Below are positions 32,965-42,636 of a stretch of 64,000 bases of DNA, piece after piece; the first letter of the stretch is position 1; every line of letters begins with the position of its first letter. Source of the stretch: Desulfitobacterium chlororespirans DSM 11544 (lineage in GTDB: Bacteria; Bacillota; Desulfitobacteriia; Desulfitobacteriales; Desulfitobacteriaceae). A program made the translations under genes and the position numbers. The notes beneath the pieces are model-generated. The model was not told the origin of the DNA, made no database searches, and saw only the letters and a program-made list of their open reading frames with translations. Where the stretch lies: positions 437,878-501,877 of the forward strand of contig NZ_FRDN01000004.1 of the NCBI RefSeq assembly GCF_900143285.1. Reading direction: 5' to 3'.

Positions 32965-32988
32965 ATATAATTGTCATGACAACTTAAT
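32965..32988. promoter_or_regulatory. MarR operator copy before the MFS gene
   Basis: This 24-bp stretch matches the perfect dyad at 33441-33464 in 20 of 24 positions; the left arm ATATAATTGTC is identical and the right arm has changed. It lies about 70 bp upstream of the MFS start, between the marR stop and the MFS start. Confidence 0.65.
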
Positions 32989-33005
32989 TGGCAAAAAAAA
33001 TAAGC

Positions 33006-33425
33006 TCACAAGTTATCGTAAATTCTATTAAGTATTTGCAATAATTTTTGGGTATCCTGCTCATTGATCCCTGTCAAAGCTCGATTTATTTTTGCTTCAG
33101 CTAAAGGTATGAGGATGTTTTTTAATTCTTTCCCCTTATCTGTAAGATATATTAAGTATGAGCGGTTATCATCTGAATTTACTACTCTGAAAATCAACCC
33201 CTTTTTCTCCAGTTTTTCTAATATCCTTACCGTTGTGGGCCGATCCTTCGATGTCAGTTCTGCTATGGTTTTAGGTGTAATCCCTTCCTGTCCCCACAGA
33301 CATTTCAGTATTCCCCACTGCTCCGGCGTTACATCATAGGGTTTTAAGCATTGGATTAATGAATTTTTAAGTTTAGTATTGGTACGATTTAAAATAAATC
33401 CTAGTGAATTAGGATTAATGGTCAC
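33006..33425 (-). CDS. MarR family transcriptional regulator
   Basis: The 139-residue MarR protein has the winged helix 'TPKTIAELTSKDRPTTVRIL' (about 52-72) and wing 'RVVNSDDNRSYLIYLTDKG'. It is followed by the MFS transporter on the same strand (108 bp gap). The dyad 33441-33464 immediately upstream of its start and a copy before the MFS gene make this a self-regulated efflux module. The ligand is likely a small aromatic or lipophilic compound by family analogy. Confidence 0.9.
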   Translation of the reverse strand: MTINPNSLGFILNRTNTKLKNSLIQCLKPYDVTPEQWGILKCLWGQEGITPKTIAELTSKDRPTTVRILEKLEKKGLIFRVVNSDDNRSYLIYLTDKGKELKNILIPLAEAKINRALTGINEQDTQKLLQILNRIYDNL

Positions 33426-33440
33426 AGCCGCACCTCCTTA

Positions 33441-33464
33441 ATATAATTGTCAAGACAATTATAT
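33441..33464. promoter_or_regulatory. MarR operator, perfect 11-bp-arm dyad
   Basis: ATATAATTGTC and GACAATTATAT flank AA with no mismatch, 15 bp upstream of the marR start and overlapping the expected promoter. A degenerate copy is at 32965-32988. Confidence 0.75.
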
Positions 33465-33520
33465 TAGAGTGACTTATACTATGTCAATCTATTCAGCCTA
33501 TTTAATAAATTAAGCGAGGG

Positions 33521-33568
33521 ACAGCCCTTAATCACCTAAGCCTTTATGCTTTGGTGATTAAGGGCTGT
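33521..33568 (-). terminator. Strong hairpin behind the MacB permease gene
   Basis: ACAGCCCTTAATCACC (33521-33536) pairs perfectly with its complement at 33553-33568 around a 16-base loop. It lies 30 bp after the end of the MacAB-like operon and upstream of marR. A clear T-run is missing on either side, so the call as terminator rests on position and stem strength. Confidence 0.5.
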
Positions 33569-33597
33569 TAATACGTTTTCAGTGTCCAATCTCTCTA

Positions 33598-34872
33598 TTA
33601 TTCATACCGCAGAGCCTCGATAGGATCAAGTTTTGCCGCTTTATTGGCTGGATAGTATCCAAAAAACACCCCAATCATCATGGTTATCGAAACACTTAAG
33701 ATAATGATGCCAATGGAGGTGCTGGCCGGATAGCCTAAAAGGGTCGAGCCGAGCATCCCCAGGATAAGGCCCAGGATAATCCCGATGATACCTCCGATCA
33801 CACATATAATCACCGACTCGACGATAAATTGCATCTTGATATAAGAATTCCTGGCACCCAGCGCTTTCCTTGTCCCGATCTCACGGGTGCGTTCTGTAAC
33901 TGAGACCAGCATGATATTCATCACACCGATACCGCCGACTAACAAGGATATGGCAGCGATTATGGAAATGGCGATGGAAACCGTGTTCAGCATGGAGGTC
34001 ATACTGGAAATCGTACTCTCCATGTTCATAACGCTTACTTCCCATTTCGTGTTTTTTTCGTAAATCTTGGTAAAGTAGCTTTTGATGTCTTCTGTAAAAG
34101 TTGCCGCATCCACACCGGTTTTACTAACGATGGTAAAGGACTGATAGTTTTTGGTGGTGCTGTCCTGTTTGGCTAAACTTACCGGTATATAAAAATTAGT
34201 CCTTGTATCCCGCTCTGAAGAAGAGTCCGGTCCAAAGGCTGAAGCTTCATATTGGTAAACGCCAATAATAGTGTAGACTTCGATGTCGTCTGAAGAATAG
34301 ATTTTTATTTCCTGGCCTAAAGGATCGACTCCAGCTGCAAACATGTTATTTACCAATTTATCCGATACAACGGCAACTTTTTTTACTGATTTCACATCTT
34401 TCTCTGTTATAAACCGACCGAAGAGCAGCTCTATATTATTGGCCCGTTCATAGCCATCATTAACTCCGGTGACACTGATATTGGCATAGAGCCTGCCGTC
34501 CTGAGCTTTCGCACTGCCGACACCTTGAGATAAACTTATGGCTTCAACTCTGTCTTCAAATCGCGATGCAAAGGCTTCAATCGTGTCCTCTGAGAAAAGA
34601 TCGCTTTCTTCCGGGGCAGCCGCAGCCTGGTTAGGGCTACGAGGTCCGCCGCCAAACTCATCTCCTCCCCGTTCCCTTACATTAACCACAATCGAATTAG
34701 CCCCCATTTCTTCCATCGTGGATGTGATCGAAGCCGTCAGGGAGTTGCCGACGGTTACTATGGCAATGACTGAGGCAATGCCGATAATGATCCCCAGCAT
34801 GGTTAAGATTGCCCGCATTTTATTGGCCTTTAACGCGGCCAAGGCCAGTAAGATATTTTCAACCATGTTCAC
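33598..34872 (-). CDS. MacB-type ABC permease (FtsX fold)
   Basis: The 424-residue protein has an N-terminal helix (about 15-40), a long outside MacB_PCD domain (about 45-280) and three C-terminal helices with '[19 protein letters not shown]', the FtsX-family signature. The ATPase is encoded separately just upstream (4-bp overlap), as in split MacB/Lol-type systems of Firmicutes. It probably drives a substrate from the outer face of the membrane via the MacA-like adaptor encoded two genes upstream. Confidence 0.92.
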   Translation of the reverse strand: MNMVENILLALAALKANKMRAILTMLGIIIGIASVIAIVTVGNSLTASITSTMEEMGANSIVVNVRERGGDEFGGGPRSPNQAAAAPEESDLFSEDTIEAFASRFEDRVEAISLSQGVGSAKAQDGRLYANISVTGVNDGYERANNIELLFGRFITEKDVKSVKKVAVVSDKLVNNMFAAGVDPLGQEIKIYSSDDIEVYTIIGVYQYEASAFGPDSSSERDTRTNFYIPVSLAKQDSTTKNYQSFTIVSKTGVDAATFTEDIKSYFTKIYEKNTKWEVSVMNMESTISSMTSMLNTVSIAISIIAAISLLVGGIGVMNIMLVSVTERTREIGTRKALGARNSYIKMQFIVESVIICVIGGIIGIILGLILGMLGSTLLGYPASTSIGIIILSVSITMMIGVFFGYYPANKAAKLDPIEALRYE

Positions 34873-35603
34873 CCGTTCTCACCTCGTTCCTCACTATGTT
34901 GCCCAGGCTTGGCGTTAATTTTTTCATCGATAATTCTGCCGTCTTTCAGCGTCACGATCCGATCTGTTTCTTCAGCCAACTCGTAATTATGGGTGATCAG
35001 GACAATGGTGGTTCCTTTGGTTTCATGAATCTGATGAAAAAGGTCCATAACCATCCGCCCTGTGACCGAATCCAGGGCGCCCGTGGGTTCATCAGCCAGT
35101 ATAATCGCCGGATCATTGGCCAAAGCTCTGGAGATGGCGACCCTTTGTTTTTGTCCGCCGGAAAGCTCATTGGGCAGGTGATCCATCCGATCTTCCATCC
35201 CGACCAGTTTCAAAAGCTCCTCAGCCTTTTCCCTTCTTTCTCTGTTGCCCATTCCTGCATAGAGCATGGGCAGTTCAACATTTTTCAGGGCGGAATTGCG
35301 GGGGATGAGATTAAAGGTCTGGAAGACAAAGCCTATTTTCCTGTTTCGAATATCGGAAAGCTCGAGGTCCGACATATTCTGAATTGGCGCGCCGTCAAGT
35401 ATATATTCACCTGAGGTGGGACGGTCTAAAGCACCGATAACATTCATCAGGGTACTTTTTCCCGATCCGGAGGCCCCCACTATCGATATAAATTCCCCTT
35501 TCCTTACCGTGAGTGAAATATTCTTTAAAATTTCCAATTCATTGGGAGTGTCAATATAAAACTTTTTGACAAGGTCGCGAATTTCTATCATCATCTCATT
35601 CAT
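34869..35603 (-). CDS. MacB/LolD-type ABC ATPase
   Basis: The 244-residue ATPase has GASGSGKST (Walker A, about 40-48), [23 protein letters not shown] (Walker B) and '[17 protein letters not shown]'. It overlaps the permease start by 4 bp. Close relatives power MacB-like exporters of antimicrobial peptides and similar substrates. It begins 12 bp after the adaptor gene. Confidence 0.93.
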   Translation of the reverse strand: MNEMMIEIRDLVKKFYIDTPNELEILKNISLTVRKGEFISIVGASGSGKSTLMNVIGALDRPTSGEYILDGAPIQNMSDLELSDIRNRKIGFVFQTFNLIPRNSALKNVELPMLYAGMGNRERREKAEELLKLVGMEDRMDHLPNELSGGQKQRVAISRALANDPAIILADEPTGALDSVTGRMVMDLFHQIHETKGTTIVLITHNYELAEETDRIVTLKDGRIIDEKINAKPGQHSEERGENG

Positions 35604-35615
35604 AATGCCTCCGCC

Positions 35616-36989
35616 TTATTTCATAGGTGATCCGGGCCGGACCTTATCCCCGGTTCTGGCACTGGCAGCATTATTCACTACCAGGACACCGTCAGCCAGC
35701 CCTCCTCCGGAAATCTCAGTATAGTAATCTGTCGTCATGCCCACCTCTACCACTGTCTCTTGCATGGTTTGCTGGCCATTTTCCACGGAGAGGATATAGA
35801 CAATATTCTGCCCCTGGTCGTTGACGCTGACAGCATCATAAGGCACTGTGTATACATCCGCTTTTGCTTCGATAATGATGTTCAGCCGTGCATTCATGCC
35901 GATTTTCAACTGATCATTGGGCTCTAAGATGTTAACTTCTGTCTCAAACTCTACCGTTGTACTGGAAGTATCGGTAGAGCCATCGGCGGTCTTGGTGGAG
36001 GCCGGGGAAATTCTCACCACCTGGCCGGCAAAGAGTTCACCTTCAGTTGCATCCGTTTTGATATTGACCCTCTGCTCCGGCTTGACTTTATCGGCGTCAT
36101 ATTCTTTGACGTAAGTTGTTATTGTCAGCTTCTCCGCGTCCTCAACCACGAATAAAAGACCGTTTCCCGGCGAACCCACCTCCGCATACACGGCTGTCAC
36201 AACGCCGCTTATGGGGGCTTTGATCGTGGCGTCGGCGAGGTTTTTTTCCAGCTTATCCAAAGCTATTTGCTGGCTGTCATTGTTATAGTCAGCCAGAGCG
36301 CTATTGTAGTTGGCCTCGGCTGTTCTTACATCCTGGGCAGCCTTTATTTTGGCGGCTTCCAGGCTTGCTGCCGCTTTATTATAGGTATTCTGGGCCAGCT
36401 TGTAACCGGCCTCCGACTGATCCAGCTCCTGCTTGGATACCGCGCCGAATTTATAGGACTCGACGTTGTTTTCATAGGTGTTTTTCTTCGTTGTTAAATC
36501 ATTTTCTGCCGACTTGAGACTGTTTTCCGCGTTCAGCAGTTCCGTATTCATGCCCTGTTCATACTGCTTTTTGGTATCTTCATAAATGCGCTTTTTGCTT
36601 TCTAAATTGATGGTTCCGGTTTTTTGTGAAGCTTCAAGGGTGCTGCGCTGTTGGGCTATATCAAGCTCTAAGGAGGATGAATCCAGTTGAGCCAGGGGCT
36701 CCCCGACCTCAACTTTGTCCCCGATATTGACATAGATCTCTTTGACTGAGTAGCTTAAGGTTGAATAGACTTTTTGGGTGTTTTGGCTTTTAATACTCCC
36801 TGATACATCGACACTATTGATCAATTCAGTTTTAGCAAGTTTGGTGTTGGCGATATTGGCAGAAGCGCTTTTACTCCCTCCCAGCAATGCCGTTATCCCC
36901 CATATGCCAATGACCACAACCGCCAGAGCGGCTATAATTGTTGTTCTTTTGGGTTTTCTCAGTTTTTTCAGCAGTTTTGATTTATCCAT
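35616..36989 (-). CDS. MacA/HlyD-type efflux adaptor
   Basis: The 457-residue protein has a membrane anchor near the N-terminus (about 20-38, 'TIIAALAVVVIGIWGITALLG'), a lipoyl/beta-barrel region 'VNIGDKVEVGEPLAQLD', and a long alpha-helical hairpin (about 110-240). The C-terminal half has 'ATIKAPISGVVTAVYAEVGS'-type barrel repeats. It bridges the MacB permease to outer components. In this apparently monoderm genome it would reach through the cell wall; the TolC-family proteins at 40277-42609 are candidate partners. Confidence 0.92.
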   Translation of the reverse strand: MDKSKLLKKLRKPKRTTIIAALAVVVIGIWGITALLGGSKSASANIANTKLAKTELINSVDVSGSIKSQNTQKVYSTLSYSVKEIYVNIGDKVEVGEPLAQLDSSSLELDIAQQRSTLEASQKTGTINLESKKRIYEDTKKQYEQGMNTELLNAENSLKSAENDLTTKKNTYENNVESYKFGAVSKQELDQSEAGYKLAQNTYNKAAASLEAAKIKAAQDVRTAEANYNSALADYNNDSQQIALDKLEKNLADATIKAPISGVVTAVYAEVGSPGNGLLFVVEDAEKLTITTYVKEYDADKVKPEQRVNIKTDATEGELFAGQVVRISPASTKTADGSTDTSSTTVEFETEVNILEPNDQLKIGMNARLNIIIEAKADVYTVPYDAVSVNDQGQNIVYILSVENGQQTMQETVVEVGMTTDYYTEISGGGLADGVLVVNNAASARTGDKVRPGSPMK

Positions 36990-37044
36990 CTTGGCTCCCC
37001 CTCAATAACTTTTGATGTTTTTTTGCAGAAAAGTATCCATTGCT

Positions 37045-37446
37045 TTAAAAAGAACTCAGAGTACGATGATTATTCAATCGGTCTACAATCAAAATAGGGA
37101 GGTCGGGAAAGGCCTGGTGAACCTCGTAGACGAAATTCCCCGGTTTCATTTCCTCCGGCTCCCCAACTACCAACTGCCTGATGCCATTGTGTCTTATATA
37201 ATCAACAGCTATCCGATTGACATCGTCTCCCCAGTATACCTTCATTTCTGCATTCAATGACTTGCACACATTGAACAGATATTCCAGATAGGTCTCTTCA
37301 AGTTTTTGCATCTGACTGGATGGCTGTACGCTTAAAATCTTCATCTTTACAGCCAGGGATTCCGCAAGGGTATTCCCTGCTTTTATGAGCCTTGCACAGT
37401 TTTTCTGATCTGTGACACACACTAAAATTATTTTTGCTGATCCCAT
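37045..37446 (-). CDS. Universal-stress/KdpD-type Usp domain protein
   Basis: The 133-residue protein has the Usp alpha/beta pattern 'KIILVCVTDQKNCARLIKAG' and 'LPILIVDRL' and resembles the Usp part of KdpD sensor kinases. The ATP-binding G-x-S motif of some Usp proteins is not seen; 'RQLVVGEPEEM' is the nearest. ATG 37446 follows AGGTGAGAGGA; GTG at 37455 is the alternative. It is the first gene of the Usp, MacA, MacB ATPase, MacB permease operon and lies behind a box shared with the TolC-family operon. Confidence 0.7.
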   Translation of the reverse strand: MGSAKIILVCVTDQKNCARLIKAGNTLAESLAVKMKILSVQPSSQMQKLEETYLEYLFNVCKSLNAEMKVYWGDDVNRIAVDYIRHNGIRQLVVGEPEEMKPGNFVYEVHQAFPDLPILIVDRLNNHRTLSSF

Positions 37447-37481
37447 TCCTCTCACCTGTTTCTTTGTTTATTCATCAGAAT

Positions 37482-37540
37482 CATAGCAAAGCATTGTGGC
37501 AAGAAAATGGCATGAGGATGAAAGATTATGGCAAGTAAAT
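37482..37540 (-). promoter_or_regulatory. Conserved upstream box shared with the TolC-family operon (copy 1)
   Basis: About 55 bp upstream of the Usp gene are almost the same as 42637-42694 upstream of the first TolC-family gene. Both contain ATAGCAAA, then TGGC, then AAAATGGCATG, ATGAAA and ATT-TGGCAA in the same spacing. On the coding strand, TGCCA motifs repeat, as expected of OmpR/PhoB-type binding boxes. TATGAT at the promoter end could be a -10 element. Confidence 0.65.
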
Positions 37541-37546
37541 AAACAT

Positions 37547-37592
37547 ACAAGGACAGATGACTTCTGGTATACGGAGAGTCATCTGCCCTTGT
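37547..37592 (-). terminator. Terminator-like hairpin behind the PhoR-like kinase gene
   Basis: ACAAGGaCAGATGACT and AGTCATCTGcCCTTGT (one internal mismatch; 16-base arms) surround a 14-base loop. On the minus strand the second arm runs into ATGTTTATTT. It lies 96 bp after the kinase stop and separates it from the Usp promoter. Confidence 0.6.
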
Positions 37593-37687
37593 AAAACTGT
37601 TGTTACCCATTATATTTTACCAGCTAACTTATACTCATAGGAAAGCGCTCTGATTAAAAGAAACATGTCGTTGGCAGGTTTTATATT

Positions 37688-39466
37688 TCAGGAGGCAGAA
37701 ATGCCCTCACAAGATAAAGTGAAGGTAAAGGTACTGCCTTCATCTAAATGGCTTTCAACATAAATTTCTTCACCTAAACGCTGAATAATTTCAAAGGCGA
37801 TGGCCAGCCCCAACCCCGTTCCTTGTGTGGAGTGGGCCTTATCAGCTTTGTAAAACCTTTCAAAGATATGGGGGAGGTCTTCCGGAGCGATCCCCATTCC
37901 CGTATCCGCTACAGAAACTCTAACCGTATCTCCGTCAAGGACAGTGCCTAAGGAAATCCTGCCGCCTGATTGAGTATACTTTATGGCATTATCCAGAAGA
38001 ATGATCAAAACTTGTTCAACCAAGTCCATAGTGCTCATGACTTTCAGATCATGGACCAATGGTGCATAATCAAATCTTAAGCCCTTTTTCTGCGCCAGCG
38101 GTTTATAACGTTCAGCTACACTGCCCGTTACCTCGTTGATCAGGAATGCCTCAGAGCGCACCGGCTCTGTGTGAGACTGAAGACGGGACAAGGTAAGCAG
38201 ATCGTTAATCAGCCGCGTCAGCCGCATGGTTTCATGCAGCATATGATGATAGTAGCGGTTTTTGGTATCCTCATCACTTACCATGCCATCGGCCAGTGTT
38301 TCCGATAAAGCCCTGAGGGCCGATACAGGTGTGCGCAGTTCATGAGAAACATTGGCAACATACTCACGCCTGGTTTGTTCCAGTCGTTCTGATTCTGTTA
38401 TATCGCGGAATAAGCCAACGACACCGGCAATATGATGGGTTTCATCCTCCAGCGGACAAATTGTAACCCTTAACAGCATCTGCTTCCACTGCAAACTGCG
38501 GACGATGGTATATCCTTCGGCGAGAACAGCATCAAAATCTTCCCATAGCTCTTGACTGGGTATTAAACTCATACGTCCCTCCCCTTCATTTTTACCAAAC
38601 ATCCTATAGATGGAAGGGTTAATATGAGTAAAATTTCCCTCATTATCTATGGCCACAATTCCTTCGGCCAGACCGTCAATGGTTTGTTTCAGCCGGTTTC
38701 TTTCCAATTCCAAGGCGGAAATGGTCTCAGATAACCTTGAGGATAAATAGTTAAGGGAGTGGGCCAGTTCGCCGATCTCTCCTCCATACTTTTCATTAGC
38801 CTGTTCCTTAAGATTGCCATTTGCCATACTAATGGCTACATCACGCATTTGTTTCAATGGATTGGCAATATACCGTGCGGCACGATAGAGGGGAAAAGAT
38901 AACAGCAAAAGAACACCTAAGGCGCTTATCCAGATCGAGCGGTTAAGTCCGGATAGGGCAGTAAAAATCTCTATCTGCGGCTTGCCTAGGAAAACCATGC
39001 CAACGATGCTGTCGTTATGCGTAATGGGCTGGCCTACTATCAAAAAGGGTCCCTTGCTAGCAACCACACTATCCCCTGATAAAACGGAGCTGAAATATTC
39101 TTTCAAAACAGGGTTAAGGTTCAGCCCAATCTCCGCATTTTTTCCCCGGAACAAGGTGGTCAGAATTTCTTCATTTTTAATAACCAGGTTGCCCTGCCCA
39201 TCATAAACATGAACAACAAAGTTCCATATCCCTTTGTTAAGATTAAAATGTTCCTCAAGGTCATCTTTGCTCATAGTCCCCTGTTGATATTTCAACACCA
39301 AATCAGCGATCGCTTGCGCACTGGGTTTAAGTTCGCGGGTTTGCAATTCTCTAAACATATCATTGGTTGTAAACCAAAAAAAGATGGTGATCAGGAAGCT
39401 ATATAAGGCAATTGTGGTGATCATTAGTATTAGGATGCGCTTGAGAAACGAGCTCTTCTTCTTCAC
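37688..39466 (-). CDS. PhoR-like sensor histidine kinase (HAMP-PAS-HisKA)
   Basis: The 592-residue protein has helix 1 (about 10-32), an outside domain, helix 2 (about 175-195), HAMP, PAS (from about 255, 'IDGLAEGIVAIDNEGNF'), HisKA with H375 in NVSHELRTP and HATPase with 'ILLDNAIKYTQSGG', DTGMGI and GTGLGLA. It is co-oriented with the response regulator at 39557-40258 and belongs to the TolC-family operon. Because the box shared by the two exporter operons fits an OmpR-type regulator, this system is the best candidate to control both. Confidence 0.93.
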   Translation of the reverse strand: MKKKSSFLKRILILMITTIALYSFLITIFFWFTTNDMFRELQTRELKPSAQAIADLVLKYQQGTMSKDDLEEHFNLNKGIWNFVVHVYDGQGNLVIKNEEILTTLFRGKNAEIGLNLNPVLKEYFSSVLSGDSVVASKGPFLIVGQPITHNDSIVGMVFLGKPQIEIFTALSGLNRSIWISALGVLLLLSFPLYRAARYIANPLKQMRDVAISMANGNLKEQANEKYGGEIGELAHSLNYLSSRLSETISALELERNRLKQTIDGLAEGIVAIDNEGNFTHINPSIYRMFGKNEGEGRMSLIPSQELWEDFDAVLAEGYTIVRSLQWKQMLLRVTICPLEDETHHIAGVVGLFRDITESERLEQTRREYVANVSHELRTPVSALRALSETLADGMVSDEDTKNRYYHHMLHETMRLTRLINDLLTLSRLQSHTEPVRSEAFLINEVTGSVAERYKPLAQKKGLRFDYAPLVHDLKVMSTMDLVEQVLIILLDNAIKYTQSGGRISLGTVLDGDTVRVSVADTGMGIAPEDLPHIFERFYKADKAHSTQGTGLGLAIAFEIIQRLGEEIYVESHLDEGSTFTFTLSCEGISAS

Positions 39467-39556
39467 GATACTTCCATTCCTGCTGTAGCAGCCTATAGTG
39501 ATAGCTGCAGCTTTTTAAAAGATTGACTGCATCTACAGCAAATCCTTTTGTATAAT

Positions 39557-40258
39557 TCACTTTTGTAAATTTGACACCTCAAACTTGTACCCTACCCCAT
39601 AGATGCTTTTAATGCCCCACTTCATCTTCTCGCCGGCCAGTTTTTGGCGAATGCGCTTGATCTGTGTATCCACACTCCGCGTATCACCGAAGTAATCGGA
39701 ACCCCAGACATTCTGAATGATCTGCTCCCTGTTAAACACCTGGCCCGGATGAGCGGCGAGCAGATATAAGACCTCGACTTCCTTGGGCGTGCAGCTGACC
39801 GGCACGCCATCCAGGCGCAATTCATAGGATGAGATATTGATCTCCAGTCCGTCGTATTTCAGGATTGGTTCATTGTCTCTGCTTTTCGGAAGTTTGCGGC
39901 GCAAAACGGTTTTTACCCGGGCCACTACCTCCCTGGGGCTGAAAGGCTTGACAATATAATCATCCGCTCCCAGCTCAAGCCCCAGGATCTTGTCGATCTC
40001 CTCACCCTTGGCCGTCAGCATGATGATGGGCACGTCCGTCGTTTTGCGCAGGGTCCGGCAGACTTCTATACCGCTGAGTTTGGGCATCATCAGATCAAGG
40101 ATAATCAAATCCGGTGAGGTTTCATAAGCTTTTTGCAGGGCCTCTTCCCCGTCATAAGCCGAGCTGTAAGTAAATCCTTCCGCTTTCAGGTAAGCTGCAA
40201 TCGTCTCGTGAATGATTAACTGGTCATCACAAATCAAAATATGTCCCGCTGTGCTCAA
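39557..40258 (-). CDS. PhoB-like response regulator
   Basis: The 233-residue protein has a receiver domain (phospho-Asp in LIILDLMMPK, conserved Lys in VKPFSP) and a winged-helix DNA-binding domain ending 'IKSIYGVGYKFE'. It lies 18 bp after the second TolC-family gene and 90 bp before the kinase gene. It is the likely binder of the shared boxes at 37482-37540 and 42637-42694. Confidence 0.94.
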   Translation of the reverse strand: MSTAGHILICDDQLIIHETIAAYLKAEGFTYSSAYDGEEALQKAYETSPDLIILDLMMPKLSGIEVCRTLRKTTDVPIIMLTAKGEEIDKILGLELGADDYIVKPFSPREVVARVKTVLRRKLPKSRDNEPILKYDGLEINISSYELRLDGVPVSCTPKEVEVLYLLAAHPGQVFNREQIIQNVWGSDYFGDTRSVDTQIKRIRQKLAGEKMKWGIKSIYGVGYKFEVSNLQK

Positions 40259-40276
40259 TGAAAACTCACCTCAAAC

Positions 40277-41500
40277 CTATTTTATCAATAAGCCATTTAA
40301 TTCATCGACCGCTAAACTATAAGCATGGATGGCTTTTTGCAGCTTCACTTTTTGCTGGTTTAAGGCAATGGTATCGTCCACTACACTGCTGCCTTTGGCC
40401 GTTCCTAATGCTTCCTGGGATTTCGTGATATTTAAGGTGTACTCAGCATCCTCAAGGTTGATTTTTTCTATTTCCAGATCCCCTTCAAGATTCTTCAATT
40501 CATAGTATTTATTCCAAAGGGTTGCTTCCAGGTTTGGCTTTACTTGTTCCAGTTTAGCCTGGTTGTTGCTGACCTCCGCCTCAAGCTGCTGAAGTTGGTT
40601 CAGGTTATTGTCCACATAAGTATTATACCTGATAATGTCACATTCTATCTCAGCCAACTCTAATTTACCCTGCTGGCTTCTGTAGTCGTAGCTGTCTTCC
40701 CAAGCTTTACTTATCTTGTCTTCAATATCGGTATCATCAAACAGCACCAATTCTTCATCGAATTGTTCCAGCTTTATTCCCTCGGCCAGTTTTACGCCCA
40801 GATCTCTTGCCACCCCCATAAGGTTAAGGTTTATCTGTCTTTGGGTTGTATCCAGTTTGGACAGCATCTGCACTCTTTGCGCATCATATTGTTTTAAGGC
40901 GGATTGGGGAAGACTCCCTGAATTAATCTGGGTCTTTGTATGTTCTATGGTTTTATCCAGGGCGGCAAGTTCACTCTGGGTGTTGAGCAACTCTTCCTGA
41001 AACACACCTATCTCCAAGAACTGTTTCTTGACACTGCTTTTCAATTCCTTCAATTTTTCTTCTCTTTCATGTTTAGCCCCATCCAGTTCAAGCAATCTTT
41101 GCTTGGGGTATAACAGCTCTTCTTTCCTATAGGTTACATTCTGCTCTTCATCCCCACCAATGGATTTTCCCTTAGCCCAGTTTGATCTGTCCACGGCATC
41201 TTGGTATTGCTTTTCATAGAGGTTAATTTTATCATTCATCAGCTTTAATTCTTGGTTATGTTCTTCGATATACTCATAAGCTTTCTCTAAAGTCAGCATA
41301 TCAATCACTGTAACTGCCTCAACTGTTTCACTTTCCTCACCTGCCTCACCTGTCTCAGCTCCTTCAACGGTCTCAACCGCCTCACCCTTAACCGTGGTGT
41401 TATCCGTACCTGCCGTTTCCTCCCCGGCCAGAGTCGCCATAGGAACGGAAACTGCAATCATTACTATCAAGGCCATGACAAGACTTAGTATCTTTTTCAT
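40277..41500 (-). CDS. TolC-family (outer-membrane-factor-like) coiled-coil protein 2
   Basis: The 407-residue protein has a signal peptide (about 1-25, ending around TLAGEE), an acidic Thr/Glu/Val-rich linker (about 28-65) and then long alpha-helical stretches 'TLEKAYEYIEEHNQELKL' with heptad periodicity typical of OEP/TolC alpha-helical barrels. No beta-barrel region is evident. It is 20 bp downstream of the first TolC-family gene. In a monoderm it may be a wall-spanning tube or a scaffold; I do not know its function. Confidence 0.75.
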   Translation of the reverse strand: MKKILSLVMALIVMIAVSVPMATLAGEETAGTDNTTVKGEAVETVEGAETGEAGEESETVEAVTVIDMLTLEKAYEYIEEHNQELKLMNDKINLYEKQYQDAVDRSNWAKGKSIGGDEEQNVTYRKEELLYPKQRLLELDGAKHEREEKLKELKSSVKKQFLEIGVFQEELLNTQSELAALDKTIEHTKTQINSGSLPQSALKQYDAQRVQMLSKLDTTQRQINLNLMGVARDLGVKLAEGIKLEQFDEELVLFDDTDIEDKISKAWEDSYDYRSQQGKLELAEIECDIIRYNTYVDNNLNQLQQLEAEVSNNQAKLEQVKPNLEATLWNKYYELKNLEGDLEIEKINLEDAEYTLNITKSQEALGTAKGSSVVDDTIALNQQKVKLQKAIHAYSLAVDELNGLLIK

Positions 41501-41520
41501 GATATACCCTCCCTATTCGC

Positions 41521-42609
41521 CTATTGTGATATGCCAGGGCCTATGCCGCTGGCCAGATCCATCTTCATCTGCATAAACCAGGCATCCAATGACCCATTTT
41601 TCACCTGTATTTGAGCATCCATATATTCTTTTTCCGCAGTGAGCAGCTCTTCCTTACCTGCTCTTCCTAAATCGTAGTTTTGTTTGACAAGATCATAATC
41701 GCTTTGCGCCGACTCCAGCAGGATTTTGCTGTTTTCCCAGCTTCTTAGCAGTGACTCAAGTTCGCTGTATCCTGAAGTCAAGTCAAGCTCTACCTGAATC
41801 CTGGCTTTAGCGATTTCATTTTGCCCCTGGGCCAAGTCATATTGGGTGGTCGACTGATAATAATCAAGGGGCATGCTCTGGCTTTTATCCGGAGCCTCGA
41901 TGGCCTGCCTGACTTTGGTTACTTCCAGAGAACTCTCCGCACTTGTTACTTCATATCTGCTGGATAGAGCGGCTTGGATATATTCCTCCAGAGGTTTGAG
42001 GGCAGCAGCCGGTTTGATGTTTTGGTCTATAAAGTTTGTATAGGTATTCTGCACCGGCTCCCCCATGATTTTATTTAAATTAATCACATCGGCAGCGTAC
42101 GATCTCTGGTACTTTTTAAGGGTAATCAATTCCTTGGCCAGATTCGTTGCGATCACCCGGGCCTCATATTCCGATATCCCGCCGGATTTAAGCTTATTCT
42201 CCGCATCTTCATTCTCAAGTTCAAGTTTATCCACAAATTTCTGCTGCAGTTCAACTTTGTATTTATCCTTTAACATCGTTATGTAGTGCTGATAGGCAGT
42301 TAATCTTACCGAGCTTTCGGTTATTTGCAGGTCTCCGTAACTCAGATCAATCTGATACTGGGCATTTAAGGGAGCATAGATCACACTGCTTGCACTCAAG
42401 GCATTGGTTACATGTAAGTCCTTGCTGTATCTGTCAAGAGTAAGATTGGCCGCACTTGCTTTAGCTTTAACCTCCGTCGAATATTGGAGCGCCTTTATGG
42501 CAACTTTTTCGATATCCAGACTAGCCTCTGCTCCATAGGCCGTGTAGGCACCAAATACCATGATCAAGGCAACGGAAATCCCTATTATGTATTTTTTCAC
42601 CGCATTCAC
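41521..42609 (-). CDS. TolC-family (outer-membrane-factor-like) coiled-coil protein 1
   Basis: The 362-residue protein has a signal peptide (about 1-27, ending YGAEAS) and a helical body with internal repeat character: 'SLDIEKVAIKALQYSTEVKA' and later 'LEVTKVRQAIEAPDKSQ' with 'YDLVKQNYDLGRAGKEEL', which is typical OEP sequence (x-N-Y-x-x-G-x-x). It heads the operon TolC-like, TolC-like, response regulator, kinase. The shared box upstream ties it to the MacAB-like operon. Confidence 0.78.
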   Translation of the reverse strand: MNAVKKYIIGISVALIMVFGAYTAYGAEASLDIEKVAIKALQYSTEVKAKASAANLTLDRYSKDLHVTNALSASSVIYAPLNAQYQIDLSYGDLQITESSVRLTAYQHYITMLKDKYKVELQQKFVDKLELENEDAENKLKSGGISEYEARVIATNLAKELITLKKYQRSYAADVINLNKIMGEPVQNTYTNFIDQNIKPAAALKPLEEYIQAALSSRYEVTSAESSLEVTKVRQAIEAPDKSQSMPLDYYQSTTQYDLAQGQNEIAKARIQVELDLTSGYSELESLLRSWENSKILLESAQSDYDLVKQNYDLGRAGKEELLTAEKEYMDAQIQVKNGSLDAWFMQMKMDLASGIGPGISQ

Positions 42610-42636
42610 CTGCTTTGTTAATGTATTGTATCTTGA

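Noticed and set aside
40277-42609. TolC-family genes as evidence of a Gram-negative host
   Set aside because: The rest of the window (Amj, SpoIIE-type phosphatase, ECF, AGGAGG ribosome sites, lipoboxes) fits a Firmicute; coiled-coil OEP proteins without a barrel region do not prove an outer membrane.
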